64,000 bases of DNA from Alphaproteobacteria bacterium (GCA_022822665.1 JAJEAR010000027.1:1-64000), one strand, 5' to 3'; numbered from the stretch's first letter, positions 8,206 through 16,589 are shown. Made by a program: numbers and translations. The notes: a model not told the origin generated them from the letters alone.

Positions 8206-9304
8206 TTTGGCGGAAAAGCTACTGAGCCACTACCTGAATTGGGGGCCGGCGAAGAAAGCGGAAGAACGACGATTGCTGGAGGCGTTGGCGGCGTACAAAT
8301 ATGACGAGTACCAACAGTTCAAGCCAGGCAGGAGGTTTGTTGAGAGCTTGGCTTTGTGGTTGAGGCAATTCAAGTCACTGACGGAAAGGGAAACCGCGTA
8401 CGACTTTGTGAAGGGTCGGCTGATATTTGTATCGGAGGCGGAAATGGTTCACTTGGTACAGTTGGCGTTCCCTACGATCATAAGGCCGCATTTGATGAAG
8501 TTAGTGGCCGAAGAGAATGGCATTGCGCCATATCGAGTCAAGGCCATCTGTGAGTCTCAAGAGTTCCGGCACTTGCTCAGACGAACGCTGTTTCTGGGCC
8601 TCAGCGATGGAGCGCGCACAGACCAGCTGCGGCGGGCAAATCCACGCACTTTGTCTAACGAGCAGATTTGGCACGCGTACGATGTATCGGAGGCTAAAGT
8701 ATCGGATCTTCGAAGCGAACTAAGGAAAGACCTAGGCTCTCAGATCAGCGAGGAAGAATGCTCTTTTAGCACTGTCGTGCTATTGGACGACTTCACAGCG
8801 AGCGGAACGAGTTATATCCGGAAGGACGACTGCACAAGTAAATGGAGTGGAAAGATCCCGAAGGTGCTGGAGAGATTGGAGGCAACCGAAAATTTGGGAA
8901 GTCTGGTAGCACGAAACAATTTGAAAGTCATCGTTTTGATCTACGTGGCATCCGCGCAGGCGGTGGGGCACATACAGGAAATGATTAGGGAGGTGCCGTT
9001 TTCTATGGGTGAGATAGACTTTTTCGTACTTTACGAAATTGGTGAGGACGTCCAACTACGTTCGCCAGGCGACGACGGGATATTGTCAGTAGCGAGTGAT
9101 TCGCACTATTATGATAGTGCAGTGGATGATAAGCACGCCGCTGTCGGAGGGACGACGTATCAGATGGGGTACGCGAACTGCCGGTTGCCGGTGGTTCTTA
9201 GTCACAATACGCCGAACAACTCTATATATTTGCTTTGGGCGGAGGAAGAATCAAGAATAAATGGTCTATTTCCTAGAGTTAGCCGACATAGGGAATATGA
9301 GTGA
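8195..9304 (+). CDS. Phosphoribosyltransferase-like protein (operon gene 2)
   Basis: A 369-residue protein with the PRPP-binding signature of type I phosphoribosyltransferases: VVLLDDFTASGTSYI, with the acidic pair D198-D199 and the TASGTS phosphate loop. The ~180-residue N-terminal part is helical and charged. It fits the group described as conflict-associated PRTases (PRTase-CE) and named phosphoribosyltransferase-like in automated annotation; that naming is from memory. Such enzymes use PRPP and a base or another acceptor. The start at 8195 lies 11 nt inside gene 1, and its stop is overlapped by gene 3 by one base, so translation is coupled. The acceptor cannot be read from sequence. Confidence 0.85.
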   Translation: MKRDLAEKLLSHYLNWGPAKKAEERRLLEALAAYKYDEYQQFKPGRRFVESLALWLRQFKSLTERETAYDFVKGRLIFVSEAEMVHLVQLAFPTIIRPHLMKLVAEENGIAPYRVKAICESQEFRHLLRRTLFLGLSDGARTDQLRRANPRTLSNEQIWHAYDVSEAKVSDLRSELRKDLGSQISEEECSFSTVVLLDDFTASGTSYIRKDDCTSKWSGKIPKVLERLEATENLGSLVARNNLKVIVLIYVASAQAVGHIQEMIREVPFSMGEIDFFVLYEIGEDVQLRSPGDDGILSVASDSHYYDSAVDDKHAAVGGTTYQMGYANCRLPVVLSHNTPNNSIYLLWAEEESRINGLFPRVSRHREYE

Positions 9305-11202
9305 TGCGCAATCCTTTCCGGCTTAGAGCAGCCCAACGGGCGGTGAGCGATGACGATTTCGTTCGGCTATTTGGATCCGGCGCTTTGGACCTCCTTGACG
9401 ACGTGGGCGATCCTTGGCGTGGAGTAGTATTTTTGCGGAGTGCGCCCGGAGGTGGGAAGACTTCGGTATTGCGGCTCCTGACCCCCAGGCCAATGAGAGT
9501 GGCTGCTGCACTGCGTGATGATGAGTGGTGTAGGCCGACATATGAGGCTCTTCGGAAGCATGGCGCCATGGGTGAAGACGGCCCCGGGGTGCTGGGGGTC
9601 TTTGTTGGGTTCACCAATGAATATCGTGATTTAGAGGAAGTGGACCGGGGCGGAAGTATGTTTCGAGCATTGTTGAACGCCCGCATTGTTATTGCCACTG
9701 TCAGGGCACTGTTGGACAGAAGCGACAGAGCGTACCCGAGCGACTTGGATACAGTGGATACGGCGTGGCTTCCAGATTCGGATAGCACCATTCCCAATAG
9801 TGCGTCTGGCAAAGAGCTGTTTGAGTGGGCGTCTGGTATTGAAAGAGGGTTCTACGAAGAGCTTGATTCGCTTCGAGACGTCGAGCATGAGCGTATAGGA
9901 CATACGCGTTTGGACGCCCTAAAATGGTTCGCTAATGCCACATTGCGTGACGCGCATGGGGCAGTAGAGTTGAAACGGGTTCTGCTTTTGGATGATTTGC
10001 AATTTCTATCCGACGGTCAGCGACGGACGTTGACCGACACGGTAGTACAAGCGCGGGAGAATTGTGGGGTTTGGATTGCTGAACGAATGGAGGCGTTGAG
10101 TCACCAAGAACTCCTGAGTGAAGGAGCGTTAGAGGCGCGAGATTACCAGGGCGTAATCCAGCTGGAGAATAAGTGGTCGCGAAGACTGCCAGCTTATACT
10201 CGGTTCGTTGGACAAATCGCTGATTTACGAGCTAGGAGGGCGGATGGATTCAGCGATCGGGAGCTGTTTCCTTTAATAGCGGAATCAGATGACGAGGCGA
10301 GGTGGCGGAGTAGATTTCAAGCAGAAGAAAAGAATATCAGGAATCGTATTGAAGACAGAGTGACGGGGAATGAGCGGTACAGGGATTGGCTAATAGGGAC
10401 AGAGCAAGGTAGGGGGTCAGCTTTCGAAAGGGCCAAGCGGTGGAGGGAGACGGAAATACTCGTGGAGCGCGACTTAGCAAATAGGCAGGGAGCGTTTGAT
10501 TTTGATGTTTTGGGCCAGGATGACTACGAGAACCGGACGAGCGGTTCAATTGAACAGGCGGCCGAACTGTTCTTGAGGCGCGAACTGGAAGCGCCGTATT
10601 ATTTTGGGAAGGAGACTCTAGCGGCGGTTTCTTCAACCAATGTTGATCAGTATGTAGATGTGGCTGGAGATTTGTTTGAGGAGATATCAGCATCTATTGC
10701 TGGACCTCGGAGCAGGCCGCCGTCACTGTCCGCGGAGAGGCAGGATGCACTTATTCGCGCTGCGGCAGATCGCAGATGGTCCGAGCTGCCAAGGAGGCTC
10801 CCTCACGGGTATGAGGCACGCAAGCTGCTGGATGCTGTATCTGCATTTTGCCAGACGGAGACCTACAGGCCAACGGCTCCCTACGCACCGGGGGTAACGG
10901 GTTTTGCGGTGACGATGCGGGAACGCGAGCGGCTGATCAGCGACGAGTTCGAAGGACAGCCCGAAATGTTAATGTTGCGCAATGTGTTATCAACGCTTTT
11001 GGCGCACAATCTCTTGACGCCAAGATTGGATCACAGGAACAAGGGAAGAAACTATTTAGTGTTTTACTTGAACCGCTTGGTTTGTGTGCGATTTCATCTG
11101 CCATTAAGGTACGGTGGTTGGAGAGCGAAGTCGTTGGATGAACTATGCAAATGGTTGACCGTATCTCCTAGGCCAAGTAGGGAGGTGCGTCGTGTCCATT
11201 GA
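9304..11202 (+). CDS. ORC/CDC6-like P-loop ATPase (operon gene 3)
   Basis: A 632-residue P-loop ATPase. The N-terminus begins with NPFRLRAAQRAVSDDDFV. Walker A is SAPGGGKTSVL with K52, and Walker B is VLLLDDLQFL with D230-D231 (Asp-Asp rather than Asp-Glu). A long C-terminal region follows that may end in a winged-helix-like unit near PRLDHRNKGRNYLVFYL. This pattern suits the ORC-CDC6 family AAA ATPases of prokaryotic conflict systems (assignment from memory). The family probably switches or senses in an ATP-dependent way. The start ATG at 9304 overlaps the gene 2 stop (TGATG); GTG 9301 is an alternative. The gene overlaps gene 4 by 11 nt. Confidence 0.82.
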   Translation: MRNPFRLRAAQRAVSDDDFVRLFGSGALDLLDDVGDPWRGVVFLRSAPGGGKTSVLRLLTPRPMRVAAALRDDEWCRPTYEALRKHGAMGEDGPGVLGVFVGFTNEYRDLEEVDRGGSMFRALLNARIVIATVRALLDRSDRAYPSDLDTVDTAWLPDSDSTIPNSASGKELFEWASGIERGFYEELDSLRDVEHERIGHTRLDALKWFANATLRDAHGAVELKRVLLLDDLQFLSDGQRRTLTDTVVQARENCGVWIAERMEALSHQELLSEGALEARDYQGVIQLENKWSRRLPAYTRFVGQIADLRARRADGFSDRELFPLIAESDDEARWRSRFQAEEKNIRNRIEDRVTGNERYRDWLIGTEQGRGSAFERAKRWRETEILVERDLANRQGAFDFDVLGQDDYENRTSGSIEQAAELFLRRELEAPYYFGKETLAAVSSTNVDQYVDVAGDLFEEISASIAGPRSRPPSLSAERQDALIRAAADRRWSELPRRLPHGYEARKLLDAVSAFCQTETYRPTAPYAPGVTGFAVTMRERERLISDEFEGQPEMLMLRNVLSTLLAHNLLTPRLDHRNKGRNYLVFYLNRLVCVRFHLPLRYGGWRAKSLDELCKWLTVSPRPSREVRRVH

Positions 11203-12331
11203 GCCTGGGGTAATGAGGTGGGATCCCTACGTACTTGCTCGTGGGACAGATTTCGATGGATTCTGGAGGGATCAACTTCAGCGTAGTAGGCGTGATGTAT
11301 TAATGGTCGTAGGTCGAGGTTTTGACGTTCGTGCTTTGGATGTTTCCGAGCGACTGCTTGGGATAGGAGGACATGGGCGAAGAGATGCGTGGCTAATGGA
11401 TTTCGATAACGGGCAGGTGGATAGTGAGCAAAGGATCGAAATGACAAGAGACAATTTAGAAGGCTATGAGAGACTGTTTGGCGACAGAGTAGTTAACACG
11501 CTGGAAATTGCTTTAGGAAATGCGCAACGCCCCACCGCAACGTCGAGAAACACTAAAAGGGCCTTTGCGAACGCAAATTCCTTCTTATGCTACGACGATA
11601 TTGTTTTGGACATTAGTGCTGTTCCGAGGATGGTGGCGCTGACGGCTTTGGCGGTGTTAATTGCGCGGCTGGACGATGTCTTGGAAAACAATGGCAAGAA
11701 CATTAATCTGCATGTGACAACTGCTGAGAGTGTGACATCCGATCGCAGTACGGTAAGCGGATCATTGAGCGACGTTGTGACCACAATTGTTGGATTTTCT
11801 GGTAGCAAGAATGCTCAAAGCGATGAGTTCATGCCGAGAGTGTGGTTTCCTGTGCTAGGGGAACACCAGGAAGCGAGACTATTGAAGATAAGGGACGACC
11901 TGATGCCGGACGAAATTTGTCCAGTCCTGCCATTCCCGTCTCGGGAACCTAGAAGAGGCGACGAAATAATCGCAAGTTATCAGCAGACACTATTCGACGA
12001 TTTTCAGATCGAGCCGCGCAATATTTTGCATGCATCTGAATTCAATCCATTCGAAGCTTACAAGCAGATTTTTTGGGCAATCGATCGGTATCGAGATGCG
12101 CTGGCCGACCTTGGGGGGTGCAAGGCCTATGTATCACCACTATCGTCTAAGCTTCTGTCGGTGGGAGCGTTGTTAGCGTGTTACGAACACAAGACGCGAG
12201 GGAGTGCCAATAGAAAGTTGGATGTGGGAATGCCTTATGTGGAGTCATTGTCCTATGGAGACGTTAGCCAGAGCAGAGACGACCCACGCGAACTGTATTC
12301 GATGTGGATAAGGGGAGGATGGGAGACATGA
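11192..12331 (+). CDS. Unrecognised protein of the five-gene operon (gene 4)
   Basis: A 379-residue soluble protein that I do not recognise. It starts with GTG at 11192, inside gene 3, behind a GGGAGGTG ribosome site. Visible features are an alternating hydrophobic strand-like run near residues 35-45 (DVLMVVGRGFDVRALD), an acidic DISAVPRM segment, FSG and PFPSREPRRGDE motifs in the middle, and a glycine/serine turn SPLSSKLLSVGALLA near the C-terminus. The repeated strand-loop-helix rhythm suggests a Rossmann-like fold and possible ligand binding (inference, weak). It ends in an ATGA overlap with gene 5. Candidate roles are sensor or effector, since genes 1, 2 and 5 look metabolic and gene 3 is the ATPase. 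Confidence 0.8.
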   Translation: MSIEPGVMRWDPYVLARGTDFDGFWRDQLQRSRRDVLMVVGRGFDVRALDVSERLLGIGGHGRRDAWLMDFDNGQVDSEQRIEMTRDNLEGYERLFGDRVVNTLEIALGNAQRPTATSRNTKRAFANANSFLCYDDIVLDISAVPRMVALTALAVLIARLDDVLENNGKNINLHVTTAESVTSDRSTVSGSLSDVVTTIVGFSGSKNAQSDEFMPRVWFPVLGEHQEARLLKIRDDLMPDEICPVLPFPSREPRRGDEIIASYQQTLFDDFQIEPRNILHASEFNPFEAYKQIFWAIDRYRDALADLGGCKAYVSPLSSKLLSVGALLACYEHKTRGSANRKLDVGMPYVESLSYGDVSQSRDDPRELYSMWIRGGWET

Positions 12332-13419
12332 AACGCATTGGCGTACAAGTTCGCCAAACAGAAGAGGGACCCGTGTGCATCGGCTGTGGGTTTGTTGCGC
12401 TGGACATTGTCGAGGGAGAAAGGGGGCATTTTGCGGCAGCGGGCGGTTCATGTGGGAACGTGATGGCAATTCTCAGCTGGCTGGGCTGGAATTCACAGCT
12501 TATCGCACGGTTAGGCAATGACGAGGCGGGGGACCTCGTTGCGGTTGAGCTCGAGGCGGAAGGTGTCGACGTAACTCGGCTAGTGCGGCAAAGTTCTGTG
12601 ACTACACCAATTGTTATTCAAAGGTTTGTCACGAGCAAAGAGGGGGGACGAGTCCATCGATTTTCGATTTCGTGCCCGGAGTGCGGCGCATGGCTGCCGA
12701 GATACAGGCCGATAACGCTTAAGCAAATTGAAACAGTGGTATTGACAGACGATGCGCCGAAGGCCTTTTACTTTGATCGCGTAACCCCGGCCGCACTGAG
12801 GGTGAGTAAGTGGGCAAGGGCAAAGGGGTCTCTGATCGTATTCGAGCCGTCATCTATCGGCGACGAAGGGATGTTTCGCAGGGCGGTGGAGGACTGCGAC
12901 GTATTGAAGTATTCTAAGGAGCGGCTTGGACATGTTCCGGATCTGGCGGCTAGCGGTAAGCCGAAGCTGATTGTGGAAACGGCGGGAGCGGAAGGTTTAG
13001 CACTACGCTGGAAAGGAAAGTGGAGTCACTTACCGGCATTTGAGGTAGAGAAGATACGGGATGCGGCTGGATCAGGCGATTGGTGTACGGCAGCGCTTAT
13101 TCACAAACTCGGGGGCGTTGGTTGCGTGGGCTTGTCTCGGTTGAAGAGGTCGGACGTAGAAGACGCACTGCGCCTTGGTCAAGGTCTGGCGGCATTAAAC
13201 TGCATGTTTGAAGGAGCCCGAGGCTTGATGAGCAATAAGGATATTGCTTCCACAAATGTGGGTTTGAAGGTGTTGCAGGAACGATCAAATGTTCCAGACG
13301 AGTGGACGGTACGCAAAGATGGGTATTCCACTGTCCCAGAGAGGGTGTGTGAGTTATGTAAGCCGAAAGAGAGCGGGTCGGGACAAGGTCAAGCAAGGAG
13401 GGTTAGGGGAACGGTATAG
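12328..13419 (+). CDS. PfkB-family carbohydrate/nucleoside kinase with three CxxC motifs (operon gene 5)
   Basis: A 363-residue ribokinase-fold protein. The PfkB N-terminal signature is visible as GGSCGNVMAILSWLG (residues 39-53) followed by RLGNDEAGD. The C-terminal signature is DAAGSGDW at 245-252, keeping the catalytic-base Asp251, with Ser where Ala is usual in GAGD. Unusual for the family are three CxxC pairs, C17/C20, C116/C119 and C341/C344, which could bind zinc. PfkB kinases phosphorylate ribose, nucleosides or sugar phosphates (family knowledge). The start at 12328 follows GGGGAGGATGGGAG and overlaps the gene 4 stop (ATGA). With the PRTase and SIS-HAD proteins it suggests a pathway around a ribosyl compound (inference). 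Confidence 0.87.
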   Translation: MKRIGVQVRQTEEGPVCIGCGFVALDIVEGERGHFAAAGGSCGNVMAILSWLGWNSQLIARLGNDEAGDLVAVELEAEGVDVTRLVRQSSVTTPIVIQRFVTSKEGGRVHRFSISCPECGAWLPRYRPITLKQIETVVLTDDAPKAFYFDRVTPAALRVSKWARAKGSLIVFEPSSIGDEGMFRRAVEDCDVLKYSKERLGHVPDLAASGKPKLIVETAGAEGLALRWKGKWSHLPAFEVEKIRDAAGSGDWCTAALIHKLGGVGCVGLSRLKRSDVEDALRLGQGLAALNCMFEGARGLMSNKDIASTNVGLKVLQERSNVPDEWTVRKDGYSTVPERVCELCKPKESGSGQGQARRVRGTV

Positions 13420-13516
13420 GGTCCGCGAATGGTTTTGTGGGTAGCTAGTAGGTTACGCGGACATCGTGGGTGTTTGGTGGCTTGAGTGAGATACTAAAGA
13501 AAAAAACAGCGTGCGC

Positions 13517-14698
13517 TCACGTAGTCGTCTTGTCAGCATGAGTAACGGGCGACAGGTTCCCGCCGATGCTCCCGGTGATCCGGGCCGCGGCGTTCTGGAT
13601 GGAATCCCGGGCCAAGTGAGCGTACCGCGCCGTGGTCTGCACCTGCGTGTGACCAAGCAGTTTTCCGATCATCGTGAGGCTTTCGCCCAGGGCCAGCGCC
13701 CTCGACGCATAGGAGTGCCTGAGGTCATGAATTCGCACGTCCTCCAGCCCGGCGCGCGTGCGGATGCGGCGCCAGGGGCGCTGGAGATCGGTGAGATGGG
13801 TGCCCGGCACCTTGCCGCGGATGACCCAGGGATTGTCCTCCTCGCGGGGCAGGGCCGCCAGCACGGCACGGGCCTCGGGCCCGAGCGGCACGGCCCGCCC
13901 GCCGGTCTTCGCGTCGGGGAGCTCGATGCAGTCATCCCTGACGTATTCCCAGCGCAGGAACTGGATCTCCGACAGCCGGCAGCCGGTCAGCAGCAACAGG
14001 CGGAAGGCGGCGACCGCGGACGGCATCTCGCTCTCGGCCTCTGCGAGGACCTCGCCCAGCCGCTCGGTCTCCTCGGCCGACAGGAACCGCTCGCGCTTGC
14101 TCTCCTTGTAGCGCTTGACGTGCCGGCAGGGGTTGGACCCGTCGGGCCGCAGGCCCCAGATTTCGGCGAGCGAGAACATCTTGGAGAGGACGCCCAGCGT
14201 CCGGTTCGCCTGGTAGGGCTTGTCGCGCAGGTCGAAGTGCAGCTTGGCGATGTCCTTGCGCTCCACGCCGGCGATCCGCATCCCGCCGATCGCAGGGTCG
14301 ATGAACAGCTCCACCGACCGCCGGTATTCCCCCTGGGTGCTGGGTTTGCAGTGGACGGGGACATACTCCTCGAGGAAGCGCCGGCCGAGATCGGCCATGA
14401 CCGGCTCGGCCTGCTGCTTGGCATCGGCATCGCGCGGATCGATGCCGTTCTTCGCCTGGGCCAGGATCTCCAGCGCTGCGGCCCTCGCCTCATCGGCGGT
14501 GATGCGCCCGTGCAGGCCGAGGGTGAACCAGCGCAGCTTGCCGCGGACGCGGGTCTGGAGGACGTAGTTCTTCCGGCCCGACTTCCGGATGCGGAGGGCG
14601 AAGCCGGTCAGCTCGCCGTCCCAGTAGATCGTATCGGCGCCGTTCGGCTTGATGGCCTCCACGGCGCGCCTGGTGAGCTTGGGAATGCGGTTTGGCAT
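13517..14698 (-). CDS. Tyrosine-recombinase integrase, P4/DUF4102 type (first copy)
   Basis: A 393-residue phage-type integrase. The DUF4102-like N-terminal arm-binding domain (IYWDGELTGFALRIRKSG) is followed by a core SAM-like domain and the catalytic domain: TGCRLSEI (Arg), HDLRHSYASRAL (His-x-x-Arg), LGHTQVQTTARYAHL (His and nucleophile Tyr). All catalytic residues are present, so it should be active. The start at 14698 (MPNRIPKL) is preferred over an upstream in-frame extension. It converges with the five-gene operon and lies next to a tRNA-3'-end-like sequence, as expected of an integrative element. It resembles the integrase at 21340-22530. Confidence 0.95.
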   Translation of the reverse strand: MPNRIPKLTRRAVEAIKPNGADTIYWDGELTGFALRIRKSGRKNYVLQTRVRGKLRWFTLGLHGRITADEARAAALEILAQAKNGIDPRDADAKQQAEPVMADLGRRFLEEYVPVHCKPSTQGEYRRSVELFIDPAIGGMRIAGVERKDIAKLHFDLRDKPYQANRTLGVLSKMFSLAEIWGLRPDGSNPCRHVKRYKESKRERFLSAEETERLGEVLAEAESEMPSAVAAFRLLLLTGCRLSEIQFLRWEYVRDDCIELPDAKTGGRAVPLGPEARAVLAALPREEDNPWVIRGKVPGTHLTDLQRPWRRIRTRAGLEDVRIHDLRHSYASRALALGESLTMIGKLLGHTQVQTTARYAHLARDSIQNAAARITGSIGGNLSPVTHADKTTT

Positions 14699-14729
14699 GG
14701 GACTGAATTCTTGACGTCGGAAGGGCAGT

Positions 14730-14762
14730 CTAGCAAGCTGGCCAACTATTGGCAAACACTTT
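14730..14762 (+). repeat. Imperfect direct repeat upstream of integrase 1, copy A
   Basis: Core AACTATTGGCAAACACTTT, 32 bases before the integrase start codon. A near-copy (about 28 of 33 positions, one gap) recurs at 14994-15025. Such repeats may be integrase arm-binding sites, or the remains of a second promoter region from a tandem insertion. Confidence 0.6.
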
Positions 14763-14904
14763 GGATGGTTTCGCAGCGCAGGGGAGGCGGCGCATGCGTC
14801 CGAAACAAATTAGAAGACTCCAATATATCAGCAGGTTATCAACACTCAGTCGTCGTCAGCGCATCTGAGACGCAGTTTGTGGTCACACTCTAAACCTGAA
14901 AGTC

Positions 14905-14932
14905 TCAGGTTCAGGTCCTGCCCCCGCAACCA
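14905..14932 (+). other. tRNA 3'-end-like sequence, putative integrase attachment site
   Basis: The segment folds as a T-arm (TCAGG, loop TTCAGGT, CCTGC, four pairs) followed by an acceptor-like CCCCGCA, A and CCA. I could not build a full cloverleaf upstream, so only the 3' part seems to be present. Integrases of this type usually insert at tRNA 3' ends, and the integrase gene lies just to the left. Which tRNA it derives from is not determined. Confidence 0.45.
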
Positions 14933-14935
14933 ACC

Positions 14936-14971
14936 AAAGCCCTTGAAAACAGCAACGTGTTCGAGGGCTTT
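14936..14971 (+). terminator. Hairpin after the tRNA-like end
   Basis: AAAGCCCTTGAA pairs with TTCGAGGGCTTT (11 of 12 positions, one mismatch) around a ten-base loop. It starts a few bases after the tRNA-like CCA, where a tRNA terminator would sit. No long T-run follows, so termination strength is uncertain. Confidence 0.5.
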
Positions 14972-14993
14972 GTGACGCGGCGAAACGGCCGAT

Positions 14994-15025
14994 CTGGCAA
15001 GCCGACAAACTATTGCAAACACTTT
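14994..15025 (+). repeat. Imperfect direct repeat, copy B
   Basis: Core AAACTATTGCAAACACTTT, matching copy A at 14730-14762 in the same orientation, on the other side of the attachment-like sequence. No integrase gene follows copy B; the next gene is the restriction-type gene on the minus strand. Confidence 0.6.
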
Positions 15026-15144
15026 GCCGTGGACCATGGGCGCGAAGCGGGCACACCTCTCGGGTGGCGGCCTTGAGCGCGGTTTTCTTTGGCCACTTGC
15101 GTTGTGGTGCCCTCGGGTGCCGGTTTCTCCTGGTTTGGCTAGGG

Positions 15145-16236
15145 TCAGGCGTCTCCTTGCGGCTCCCGAGCTTCAGCCGGCCAGCTCGATTGACGCGGCT
15201 CTTCGATGCTTACTCGCAGGGATACGATCCCGAATTGTCGGAAATTAGCTGCTCGATAGCGCGGACGGCTTCGAATATTGCCGATAACGTTCGAGGACCG
15301 TGACATATTGGCTGCCTTCCATGGCACCACCTTACGGCGTCCATTCGAATATAATTCGACAATCCAGGCACACTTCGTTCTGAGCAACTCTTCAAGGAAA
15401 GCGCTTGACGGCGACGGATCTAGTTCGATGGGCAATGGGTCTTGCCTGCATGGTGCCAACTCGCCGTCGTCAAGAGCGACCGAGCGTCTGTCGGAGTTTT
15501 GTCCCCGTGTTGCCGCTGCGTTTCGCGCTGTCCGCGTAGCGGACATTCCACCTGCCCCGGCCGCGTTTCCAGGCATTTTCTCAAGAAAACCTGCGATCGT
15601 TCCCGGATCGGGCCTGTGACCCGATATTTCCTCTACCTTGTCCACAAGTTCTTCACGCAAGAGACTGCTCGGGTCGCCGAGCACCTGTTGCCAGGCATCT
15701 TGCAGAGCGGCGCGCACGCGCCTGTCGCGTTCCTGGCTCTCAAATTCTCGCTTGGCTTCCTCCTGCGCTTTACCATCGACCACGTCACTGCGATTGAGGA
15801 AGCGATAAAGCGCCACCGCCGCATCTTCGGGAAGCTGCTCGCGAAAATTCACACTATAGAAACGACGCTGTTCCCAGCTAGTTCCGGCTGTCGGCAAATA
15901 GAGCCACCAGACGAGGCCGTCCGTGAGCGCGGCCAGCGCCACACCCTCATCGAAGGCGTAACGCAGCAATTGCTCCTGGTGCTCGGTAAGGTCCGCACCT
16001 GCCCGCTTCACTTCGATCAGGACGAGGTTGCGCGCCTGGCTGCGGAGACAATAGTCCACGCGCCCGCCCCGAACCGAGTATTCGCGGGCAACCTGGTCGT
16101 GGTCGAGCGTGTCCCAGTCCAACTTTCCGATGACGGTATTCACCGCGCGCTCGCGCGTGTCCTGCTCGCTGCTCTGGGAGAAGTCGATTTCGGCCAGCCG
16201 CCCAATCAAGGCTTCGAGTTTCGAAAGATCAGTCAT
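15145..16236 (-). CDS. Type I restriction HsdR-N-like / restriction-endonuclease-fold protein
   Basis: A 363-residue protein. Its N-terminal ~170 residues look like the HSDR_N nuclease domain: VNTVIGKLDWDT, EYSVRGGRVDYCL and LVLIEVKRAGADL, giving the D...ExK arrangement of a PD-(D/E)XK active site. The C-terminal ~90 residues form a separate domain (KCAWIVELYSNGRRKVVPWK then NVIGNIRSRP) that I have seen attached to such nucleases. There is no helicase, methylase or specificity gene beside it, so it is not a complete type I system. It may be an orphan defence nuclease brought in with the adjacent element (inference). The start ATG at 16236 is the first of the frame. Confidence 0.82.
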   Translation of the reverse strand: MTDLSKLEALIGRLAEIDFSQSSEQDTRERAVNTVIGKLDWDTLDHDQVAREYSVRGGRVDYCLRSQARNLVLIEVKRAGADLTEHQEQLLRYAFDEGVALAALTDGLVWWLYLPTAGTSWEQRRFYSVNFREQLPEDAAVALYRFLNRSDVVDGKAQEEAKREFESQERDRRVRAALQDAWQQVLGDPSSLLREELVDKVEEISGHRPDPGTIAGFLEKMPGNAAGAGGMSATRTARNAAATRGQNSDRRSVALDDGELAPCRQDPLPIELDPSPSSAFLEELLRTKCAWIVELYSNGRRKVVPWKAANMSRSSNVIGNIRSRPRYRAANFRQFGIVSLRVSIEEPRQSSWPAEAREPQGDA

Positions 16237-16246
16237 CGCCCGCAGC

Positions 16247-16490
16247 CTACACCGTTTTCACAAACGCCGGAACCAGGCCGTCACGCACTTCGCGGAAGAC
16301 GATTTCCACCGGCAGGTCGAGCCTGAGCGCAGCGGCCTCCGCACCCGGCATTGAGGCGCACACCTTCCTCCAGATCGACAGTCGCCATGACATAGGGGTT
16401 CTCGTCGTGGAGGGCCGGGACGAAGGGGTGGTGGATTTACGTCCAGCTATGGAGCCGGCCCTGCCGCGCGGCCTCGATCCATTGCACCTC
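16247..16490 (-). pseudogene. Broken DUF35 / Zn-ribbon OB-fold protein, 3' part
   Basis: Reading the minus strand gives, in pieces, EVQWIEAARQGRLHSWT, then a TAA stop, then IHHPFVPALHDENPYVMATV, then after a frameshift LRLDLPVEIVFREVRDGLV. Together these follow the OB-fold C-terminal half of DUF35 (acyl-CoA-associated) proteins, which work beside thiolases. Both a nonsense codon and a frameshift are present and the N-terminal zinc ribbon is absent, so it is a decayed remnant of chromosomal metabolism inside the mobile region. Confidence 0.65.
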
Positions 16491-16589
16491 CAGTGAATGG
16501 CAGGCGGCCCACATCGGGCGGGGATAGTGGTGGACCAAGCCGCAACCGCCGCATTACTGGAGCAGCATGCGGCGCTCCTTCAACCCGTT

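Noticed and set aside
13511-14893. Long plus-strand open frame antisense to integrase 1
   Set aside because: Frame shadow of the minus-strand integrase; the translation lacks any motif, while the minus strand has full catalytic residues.
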